This document shows, piece by piece, positions 16,004-20,926 of a stretch of DNA of 20,926 nt; within the stretch, counting starts at the first letter, position 1; each line of letters opens with the position of its first letter. A program made the position numbers and the translations under genes. The notes beneath the pieces are model-generated. The model worked only from the letters and a program-made list of their open reading frames with translations, was not told the DNA's origin and made no database searches. The stretch comes from an uncultured Oscillospiraceae bacterium (GTDB lineage Bacteria; Bacillota; Clostridia; Oscillospirales; Acutalibacteraceae): NCBI GenBank assembly GCA_900541565.1, contig UQKB01000025.1:1-20926 (forward strand), read 5' to 3'.

Positions 16004-16393
16004 ATGACAAAACATCAAAAATTTTTTCTTTGCAAACATTGCGGCAACCTGGCAGGTCTGATTATAGACCAGGGCGTACCCATCTACTGCTGCTCCGAGC
16101 CAATGACGCAGCTGGAGGCCAACACAACAGACGGCGCCCAGGAAAAGCATGGGCCCGTGGTTCAAACAGATGGCAGGCATGTAAATGTGGCAGTCGGCTC
16201 TACCGCACATCCCATGGAGGAAAATCATTATATCCAGTTTGTTTATTTGCAAACCTGCTGCGGCGGGCAGAGGAAATCTTTACGGCCAAACGAAGCACCC
16301 AAGGTCCAGTTTGCCCTCGCAGAAGGCGAAACGCCCAAGGCGGTATATTCCTACTGCAACCGGCACGGCCTCTGGAAAACAGATCTGGTATAA
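16004..16393 (+). CDS. dfx: Desulfoferrodoxin (class II superoxide reductase)
   Basis: It reduces superoxide to peroxide without making oxygen, a typical defence of anaerobes, in the cytoplasm. The 129-aa protein has the N-terminal desulforedoxin iron site (Cys10, Cys13, Cys29, Cys30: CKHC and YCC) and the neelaredoxin domain with the active iron site ligands His49, His69, His75, Cys118 and His121, plus Glu47 near the open site. All ligands are present, so both centres should form. AAGGAG lies eight bases before the ATG. It is a single-gene transcript with its own promoter, divergent from the D-lactate dehydrogenase gene. Confidence 0.95.
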   Translation: MTKHQKFFLCKHCGNLAGLIIDQGVPIYCCSEPMTQLEANTTDGAQEKHGPVVQTDGRHVNVAVGSTAHPMEENHYIQFVYLQTCCGGQRKSLRPNEAPKVQFALAEGETPKAVYSYCNRHGLWKTDLV

Positions 16394-16399
16394 AAATGT

Positions 16400-16424
16400 G
16401 GCCCGGAAAACCGGGCCTATTACA
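16400..16424. terminator. Hairpin between dfx and the ADP-ribosylglycohydrolase gene
   Basis: GGCCCGG (16400-16406) and CCGGGCC (16411-16417) pair across AAAA. The T tract is poor on the plus strand (TATTACAT) and moderate on the minus strand (ACATTTTTAT), so it may terminate the convergent transcripts, more weakly than the other terminators here. Confidence 0.6.
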
Positions 16425-16455
16425 TATTACAGGTAAGGTAACGCATTTCTATTTC

Positions 16456-17265
16456 TCACTGCGGATGATACCTTTGCATAAACGCGGTAACGGTCTGCAG
16501 CAGCCTCTGGTCCAGCCGGCGCATAGCTTGCTTTTCTATCTCTTTTGGGATTTGCTTATAAAACGCATACGCAATCCCACCGGCAATACATGCGATCGTG
16601 TCGCTGTCGCCCCCAAGAGAAACAGCCTTTCTAAGCGTGTCTTCAAAGCTTTCTGCCTGCAAAAATGCGCTGATGGCTTCCGGTACGGAAAGCTTTGTCC
16701 TGCTGGAAAACGTATAGCCCGGACGTATATCCTCCAGCCTAAAGTTCAGATCATACCCTGCCATATGCTGGACAAAACGGCGTATGTCCGCCTTTTTCTT
16801 TCCGTTCCTTGCCAAGAACACCGCGCCGGCTACGGCTTTTGCACCTTTGATCGCCTCGGCATTGTTATGCGTGTACAGGCAGCTCTTTTCTGTATGCAGC
16901 AGCACGCTTTCCATATCGTCAAATGCATAGCCAATCGGGCAAACGCGCATAGCCGCTCCGTTTCCATAGCTTCCCTGGATCAGCATGGGCTCTTTTTGCG
17001 CCCAGTCCGCAAACATTCCACCGAAACCCGCAAGCGGATATCGCCTGTAATAAGCCCTGTAATTTTGGGCGTATGCTTTTGCTATACTCCGCTCGTCCAT
17101 TTCTTGTTTTCCGGCAAGCTCCAAAAGCGTCTGCGCCGTTGCAACAGTCAGCACTGTGTCGTCTGTAAAACGGCTTTTACTGCAAAAAAGCGGAAAATCC
17201 TCTGTCTTGATAGGATCCCACTCGTATACAGATCCTATAATATCTCCAATGATTGCGCCAAGCAT
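16456..17265 (-). CDS. ADP-ribosylglycohydrolase family protein
   Basis: A 269-aa DraG/ARH-type hydrolase that removes ADP-ribose from proteins or small molecules. The metal-binding motifs are present: GDIIGS at the N-terminus, FTDDT (33-37), GNGAAMR in the middle and GGDSDT near residue 220, which together hold two divalent cations in the family. The target is unknown: no DraT-like ADP-ribosyltransferase and no nitrogenase gene is in the window. GGGAGGA lies five bases before the ATG. It is the last gene of a three-gene minus-strand operon, 16 bases after the membrane protein gene. Confidence 0.9.
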   Translation of the reverse strand: MLGAIIGDIIGSVYEWDPIKTEDFPLFCSKSRFTDDTVLTVATAQTLLELAGKQEMDERSIAKAYAQNYRAYYRRYPLAGFGGMFADWAQKEPMLIQGSYGNGAAMRVCPIGYAFDDMESVLLHTEKSCLYTHNNAEAIKGAKAVAGAVFLARNGKKKADIRRFVQHMAGYDLNFRLEDIRPGYTFSSRTKLSVPEAISAFLQAESFEDTLRKAVSLGGDSDTIACIAGGIAYAFYKQIPKEIEKQAMRRLDQRLLQTVTAFMQRYHPQ

Positions 17266-17281
17266 AAAAATCCTCCCGGTT

Positions 17282-18106
17282 TTATTGTTGCTCCTGTTTG
17301 TTTTCTTCCTTTATCTTGGGGATAAAACGGCCGGCAAATTTACTTTTTCCTCTTCCCTTAATATAGAAAAAACCAATTACCGAAAACACAATGGCACCCA
17401 AAAAATTTACAAACAGATCTTTCATGGTGTCTATAAGCCCTATATCCAGATATGCGCCAAGTGTGTAGGTTTCCCCACCCGCCGTATGGATCACCGTTTT
17501 GCTGATCTCATCCAGATGCACTGCAATGTTCTTCCCGTCCGGACGCAGCGCCACAGACGAAATATGGTGTATAAACGTATCTTTTTGCATATCTGTATGT
17601 AAAAACAAATCCGCCCCAAATTCAAAAAATTCCCATAATACGCCTATTGTCATCGAAAAGCAAAACGCCACAACCGCTAAAAACGCAGGAGAAAGAGAAA
17701 ACTTTATCCGGTCGCTTCGGTTAAATATATCTACCAGCGAAAACCCAATCGCCGCCATTAAAAATCCATTGATCGTGTGCAGCATCGTATCCCAGGCCGG
17801 AATAATAATATAAAACGCATTGATTTCCCCTAAAATTTCCGCCGCAAAAATAAAAAGGATCACAATAACTTCCAATGTGTTCGGCAAATCAATGCGCAGC
17901 CGTTTCTCCACAAAAGAGGGAATTAAAAAAAGCACCAGTGTCAGCGCGCACACAAAAACACTTTCATAATTACGGCTGAAAATTTCCATAACCATGATGC
18001 CAATCACAATCACACGGATCACAATGTAAAACAGAAAGGTTCCTTTGTTTTCTTTAATTTCCTGTAAAAGCCGTTTTTTTGTCTGTATTTTTTCCCTTGC
18101 CTTCAT
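17282..18106 (-). CDS. Multi-pass membrane protein of unknown function
   Basis: A 274-aa protein with a basic N-terminus and about six hydrophobic segments (near 24-41, 47-63, 77-95, 109-127, 138-158 and 231-249). The stretch WDTMLHTINGFLMAAIGFSL (105-124) and the charged IGVLWEFFEFGAD segment (154-166) resemble the conserved parts of DUF2238/YjdF membrane proteins, which I propose with moderate confidence. A soluble loop of about 65 residues (about 165-228) precedes the last helix. GGAGGTG lies five bases before the ATG. It sits between the yjbR-like gene and the ADP-ribosylglycohydrolase gene with short gaps, so the three are probably co-transcribed. Confidence 0.75.
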   Translation of the reverse strand: MKAREKIQTKKRLLQEIKENKGTFLFYIVIRVIVIGIMVMEIFSRNYESVFVCALTLVLFLIPSFVEKRLRIDLPNTLEVIVILFIFAAEILGEINAFYIIIPAWDTMLHTINGFLMAAIGFSLVDIFNRSDRIKFSLSPAFLAVVAFCFSMTIGVLWEFFEFGADLFLHTDMQKDTFIHHISSVALRPDGKNIAVHLDEISKTVIHTAGGETYTLGAYLDIGLIDTMKDLFVNFLGAIVFSVIGFFYIKGRGKSKFAGRFIPKIKEENKQEQQ

Positions 18107-18124
18107 ACGCGCACCTCCGCCGTC

Positions 18125-18457
18125 TTATTTGCAAGCTGTCAGCGTATAGCTGTCCGCAAGCATTTCATACAGCTCCCTGTCCGGTATATCAGACTGCAAA
18201 TCTACCGTATTCCAGTGGCGCTTGTTCATATGCCACCCCGGTTGTACGCCTGCATAAACGCTGCGCCGGAAATCTGCCTTTTGCGGATCACATTTCAAAT
18301 TGACATATGCCCTTTTGTTGCGCGCAAACAGCAAGGCAAACCACTTTCCATTTTCCTTGTGGCGCAGCACAATGTTCTCTCCATCCTTAAACGGACAGTC
18401 TGCAGATATTTCTTCAAATGATAAACGGCAATAATCTATCAACTCGCTATGTGTCAA
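18125..18457 (-). CDS. MmcQ/YjbR family protein
   Basis: A 110-aa small protein of the YjbR family, which has a CyaY-like fold; DNA binding has been suggested but the role is not established. Diagnostic segments are LRHKENGKWFALLF, VNLKCDPQKADFRR, the signature PGWHMNKRHWNTVDL and the C-terminal DSYTLT. I chose the TTG at 18457 because AAAGGAGG lies seven bases upstream and the length fits the family; an ATG at 18496 would add 13 residues across that binding site and has none of its own. First gene of the minus-strand operon. Confidence 0.88.
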   Translation of the reverse strand: MTHSELIDYCRLSFEEISADCPFKDGENIVLRHKENGKWFALLFARNKRAYVNLKCDPQKADFRRSVYAGVQPGWHMNKRHWNTVDLQSDIPDRELYEMLADSYTLTACK

Positions 18458-18538
18458 AGGGAGCCTCCTTTCTAAATATACGGCTTTTTCTACCATAACA
18501 TGTCACTTTTATCGGTATACGGCTCTATCCTCCTGTTT

Positions 18539-18567
18539 ATCATACCGTATTTGCCCCCCACAGACAA
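18539..18567 (-). promoter_or_regulatory. Predicted promoter of the yjbR-like operon
   Basis: On the minus strand TTGTCT (18562-18567) and TATGAT (18539-18544) are 17 bases apart, giving a leader of about 75 bases before the TTG start. It diverges from the ybaK promoter. Confidence 0.55.
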
Positions 18568-18617
18568 GACAGGCAGACAAAATTCTTATATAATTCACAA
18601 ATGCACTGCATAGAACG

Positions 18618-18647
18618 TTGCAGAAAACGCCTGCTGTCTGGTACAAT
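18618..18647 (+). promoter_or_regulatory. Predicted promoter of the ybaK-like gene
   Basis: TTGCAG (18618-18623) and TACAAT (18642-18647) are 18 bases apart, 45 bases before the gene start. Confidence 0.55.
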
Positions 18648-18692
18648 ACATGTGATATAAAATATAAACACAAGAAAGCAGGATTTATAAAA

Positions 18693-19166
18693 ATGGCAAT
18701 TGAAAAGGTCCGGGAATATTTCAGGCAGTTTGGGATTGATACAAGAATACAGGAATTTAAAACCTCGTCCGCTACCGTAGAACTTGCAGCACGTGCATTG
18801 GGATGCAAGCCGGAACGCATTGCAAAAACATTGTCCTTTAAAGTGGACCAAAGCGCTGTGTTGATCGTTGCCGCAGGGGACGCAAAAATTGATAACGCAA
18901 AATTTAAAGCGCAGTTCCATACAAAGGCAAAAATGCTTGCCCCCGATGAGGTTGCGCAAATGGTAGGCCACGCTATCGGCGGCGTGTGCCCGTTTGCAGT
19001 AAACCCAGGTGTAGATGTGTATCTGGATCTGTCGCTGAAACGGTTTGAAACCGTCTTCCCCGCTTGCGGCAGCAGCAACAGCGCAATAGAACTTACCATC
19101 CCCGAGCTTGCAAGGTATGCAGGTTCTAACCGGTGGATTGATGTGTGCAAGGACTGGCAGGCTTAA
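18693..19166 (+). CDS. YbaK/EbsC family aminoacyl-tRNA deacylase
   Basis: A 157-aa cytoplasmic protein of the YbaK/ProX trans-editing family, which hydrolyses mischarged tRNA such as Cys-tRNA(Pro). The conserved lysine is in RIAKTLSF (Lys45), followed by the substrate-binding GHAIGGVCPFA segment and the C-terminal PACGSSNSAIELT segment. The start at 18693 matches the family N-terminus; AGCAGGA lies nine bases upstream and is weak. A longer in-frame start at 18618 falls in the promoter and is rejected. Exact tRNA specificity cannot be read from the sequence. Confidence 0.92.
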   Translation: MAIEKVREYFRQFGIDTRIQEFKTSSATVELAARALGCKPERIAKTLSFKVDQSAVLIVAAGDAKIDNAKFKAQFHTKAKMLAPDEVAQMVGHAIGGVCPFAVNPGVDVYLDLSLKRFETVFPACGSSNSAIELTIPELARYAGSNRWIDVCKDWQA

Positions 19167-19187
19167 TGCCTGCGGAAATTTGCAGAG

Positions 19188-19228
19188 AATAAAAAGCAGA
19201 AGGGAGCATTTCCCTTCTGCTTTTTATT
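19188..19228. terminator. Bidirectional terminator between ybaK-like gene and mgtE
   Basis: A perfect 18-bp stem, AATAAAAAGCAGAAGGGA (19188-19205) with its complement at 19211-19228, and a 5-base loop. A and T runs flank the stem on both strands, so it serves both convergent genes. Confidence 0.93.
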
Positions 19229-19258
19229 ATGCCGGTAAACCGGCCTTAAAATACCATT

Positions 19259-20614
19259 TTATATACCCAACAGCAGCTTTGCAATCTGAAAATACACAAG
19301 CAGCGAAATAGCGTCTACTGCCGTTGTAATAAACGGGCTTGCCATGACCGCCGGGTCAAACCCTACCTTCTTCGCAAGCATCGGCAGTGTGCAGCCAATA
19401 ATTTTTGCAACAATTACCGTTGCAATCAGCGTCAGACAAACAACCATTGCAATCGAAACTCCCACACGGTCAAAAAGCATCAGCTTCACAAAATTGGCCG
19501 CCGCCAGCGTTACGCCGCATAACACCGCAACACGGCATTCCTTCCAGATAATTCTGGGCAGATCGCGGAACTCAATTTCCCCCAGGGAAAGACCGCGTAT
19601 AATCGTTACAGACGTTTGGCTTCCCGAATTCCCCCCCGTATCCATCAGCATGGGAATAAACGCTGTCAGCGCAACCTGTGCTGCCAGAGCATCTTCAAAC
19701 GAAGTGATAATCATGCCTGTAAAAGTCGCAGAGATCATCAAAATCAACAGCCACGGTATGCGCTTACGCCACGTTTCAAACACACTTGTTTTCATATAGG
19801 GCTTGTCGGTCGGCGTGATCGCCGCCATGACCTCCATGTCTTCCGTTGCTTCCTCCTGCATAACGTCGATCGCATCGTCAACGGTTACAATGCCAACCAG
19901 GCGGTTTTCCCTGTCTACCACAGGAATAGCAAGAAAATCGTATTTGTTAAACATCTGCGCGACGACCTCCTGGTCGTCCAGCGTGTTGACAGATATTACG
20001 TTTGTTTCCATTATATCCTCAACCACATCGTCTTCATCAGATAAAAGCAACGTTTTAATCGATAAAATACCAATGAGCTTTCGATTTTCTTTTGTAACAT
20101 AGCAGGTATAGATGGTTTCCTTATCTACACCTGTCCTACGGATGCGCTTAATTGCATCCAGAACCGTCATATTCGGGCGCAGGCTGACATACTCTGTCGT
20201 CATAATGCTGCCCGCGCTATCGTCGGGATACTTCAGTATCTCATTGATCATTTTTCTGGTATCCGGGTCGGCCTGCTGCAAAATGCGCTTGACCACATTG
20301 GCGGGCATTTCTTCTATCAGGTCCACCGCGTCGTCTACATACAGCTCGTCCACAACCTCTTTCAGCTCCGTATCGCTGAAGCCGTGGATCAAAAGCTCCT
20401 GGGCGTTCTCGTCCATTTCAACAAAGGTTTCCGCCGCAAGCTCTTTTGGTAAAAGCCGGAACAAAAGGGGCAGCGCATCCTCCTGCATATCGTCAAACAA
20501 TGCCGCTATGTCAACGGGCTTAATCGTCGTAAGAATATCCCGCAGAGTTGCATATTTTTTTTGTTCCAGCAAAGACAGGATCGTATCCTGCACATATACC
20601 GGACTTCTTTCCAT
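19259..20614 (-). CDS. mgtE: Magnesium transporter MgtE
   Basis: MgtE is a homodimeric, Mg2+-gated channel in the cytoplasmic membrane. The 451-aa protein has the N-terminal helical Mg2+-sensing domain (about 1-130), a pair of CBS domains (about 135-255, starting DDSAGSIMTTEYV), the plug helix region and five transmembrane helices (about 285-450), with the conserved DTGGNSGSQTS stretch of the pore helix. Full length for the family. GGAGG lies about eight bases before the ATG. The transcript has a leader of about 190 bases with a small ORF and pairing segments, which suggests control at the RNA level. Confidence 0.96.
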   Translation of the reverse strand: MERSPVYVQDTILSLLEQKKYATLRDILTTIKPVDIAALFDDMQEDALPLLFRLLPKELAAETFVEMDENAQELLIHGFSDTELKEVVDELYVDDAVDLIEEMPANVVKRILQQADPDTRKMINEILKYPDDSAGSIMTTEYVSLRPNMTVLDAIKRIRRTGVDKETIYTCYVTKENRKLIGILSIKTLLLSDEDDVVEDIMETNVISVNTLDDQEVVAQMFNKYDFLAIPVVDRENRLVGIVTVDDAIDVMQEEATEDMEVMAAITPTDKPYMKTSVFETWRKRIPWLLILMISATFTGMIITSFEDALAAQVALTAFIPMLMDTGGNSGSQTSVTIIRGLSLGEIEFRDLPRIIWKECRVAVLCGVTLAAANFVKLMLFDRVGVSIAMVVCLTLIATVIVAKIIGCTLPMLAKKVGFDPAVMASPFITTAVDAISLLVYFQIAKLLLGI

Positions 20615-20806
20615 GGCCTTCTCCTCCTAACATTTTTTGATTAGGCGGAAGTATGGCACAAAATCCGGACAAAGTAAAAATCAGCGCAAAAAAATGAACG
20701 CAAAAAAATGCGCGCACACTTTTTCTCTGCTACTTCGCCCGGGCACTGTGCCGCTGCTACTTCCTGCGTCCATCTCTTTCACCTCTCTTAATTTAAAATT
20801 CGTACA
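20615..20806 (-). promoter_or_regulatory. Structured 5' leader of mgtE, candidate cis-regulatory RNA
   Basis: The predicted mgtE transcript carries about 190 bases before the gene. On the minus strand GGAAGTA (20758-20764) and GGCACA (20747-20752) can pair in order with TACTTCC (20647-20653) and TGTGCC (20655-20660). GAAGTAGCAG occurs twice (20754-20763 and 20727-20736), so the second copy could compete for the same TACTTC. Next to the gene, CCTAA and TTAGG flank a 10-base loop, and the second arm overlaps the ribosome binding site. I did not find M-box features. Function is inferred from position and pairing only. Confidence 0.5.
20681..20773 (-). CDS. Small ORF (30 aa) in the mgtE leader
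   Basis: An ATG at 20773 is preceded on the minus strand by GAGGTG with six bases between, and opens a 30-codon frame beginning MDAGSSSGTVPGRSS and ending in HFFAFIFLR before TGA. It lies inside the mgtE leader and covers both copies of the GAAGTAGCAG repeat. Leader peptides that sense Mg2+ are known for enterobacterial mgtA, but this peptide lacks the runs of acidic residues and proline seen there. It may be a regulatory leader ORF or chance. Confidence 0.4.
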   Translation of the reverse strand: MDAGSSSGTVPGRSSREKVCAHFFAFIFLR

Positions 20807-20813
20807 TAGATTT

Positions 20814-20842
20814 ATTTTATACTACATCCTACCTGTTGTCAA
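20814..20842 (-). promoter_or_regulatory. Predicted promoter of mgtE
   Basis: On the minus strand a perfect TTGACA (20837-20842) and TAAAAT (20814-20819) are 17 bases apart. Transcription would start near 20806. Confidence 0.8.
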
Positions 20843-20873
20843 TGTAAAAAGCGGTGTGTAAATGATATTTTAC

Positions 20874-20926
20874 TGTAGGAGTTACAATGATGTGTGACAA
20901 ATAAGAAAAAAAGATAGCGAATAGAA
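20874..20926. repeat. Right copy of the 53-bp inverted repeat
   Basis: Exact reverse complement of 3-55, running to the last base of the window. It lies upstream of the mgtE promoter and reads outward with the same AGGAG-ATGATG-TAA content as the left copy. Beyond the inner edge (20873) the two flanks share nothing obvious. Confidence 0.85.

Noticed and set aside
16030..17325. A 431-codon plus-strand open frame opposite the ADP-ribosylglycohydrolase gene
   Set aside because: It overlaps dfx in another frame and the ADP-ribosylglycohydrolase gene on the other strand, both with clear motifs and ribosome binding sites. Its own protein has no recognisable domain and reads as an antisense shadow.
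20615..20806. M-box magnesium riboswitch ahead of mgtE
   Set aside because: I looked for the conserved M-box core segments and did not find them. A covariance-model search would be decisive.
1..20926. Mobile element or prophage bounded by the terminal inverted repeats
   Set aside because: All genes between the repeats are housekeeping types, and no transposase, integrase or phage gene is present.

Overview
The window reads as ordinary chromosome from an anaerobic Bacillota bacterium, most likely a clostridial or gut lineage. The basis is strong AGGAGG-type ribosome binding sites, intermediate GC, a class II superoxide reductase (desulfoferrodoxin), a type I-beta DAHP synthase and tightly packed operons. 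I cannot name a species. No rRNA, tRNA, CRISPR array, transposase or phage gene was seen, and no gene is cut by either window edge.

Layout, left to right. (1) hflX (minus) is divergent from nadB-nadC (plus), two of the three steps of de novo NAD synthesis; nadA is not in the window. (2) acpP (minus) has its own promoter and terminator. (3) A large aromatic amino acid block runs on the plus strand: aroE, aroK and an alpha/beta hydrolase, then a regulatory interval, then aroF, tyrA, aroB, aroA, aroC and pheA. Six of the seven shikimate pathway steps are encoded (3-dehydroquinate dehydratase is missing), plus the branch enzymes to prephenate, phenylpyruvate and 4-hydroxyphenylpyruvate. (4) Minus-strand EamA transporter and a D-lactate dehydrogenase-like enzyme with a cysteine-rich tail. 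(5) Desulfoferrodoxin (plus). (6) A minus-strand operon: yjbR-like gene, membrane protein, ADP-ribosylglycohydrolase. (7) ybaK-like tRNA deacylase (plus), convergent with mgtE (minus), which has a long structured leader.

The most striking element is the interval before aroF (about 6856-7086). A near-consensus promoter drives a well-initiated 31-codon leader peptide with seven aromatic residues (Phe, Tyr and Trp), followed by a strong intrinsic terminator. Three RNA pairings can be read directly: 1:2 (10 bp perfect), 2:3 (11 bp including two G-U pairs) and 3:4 (the terminator). This is the geometry of a ribosome-mediated transcription attenuator responding to all three aromatic amino acids, placed in front of the first shikimate pathway enzyme. 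It lies inside the aro block, so aroE-aroK-hydrolase sit upstream of the control point and aroF to pheA sit downstream.

Two further structures deserve attention. The window ends carry a perfect 53-bp inverted repeat (3-55 and 20874-20926), which may be a dispersed genomic repeat where an assembly stopped. The mgtE leader (about 190 nt) holds a small ORF, a 10-bp direct repeat and mutually exclusive long-range pairings, but does not match the M-box as I know it.
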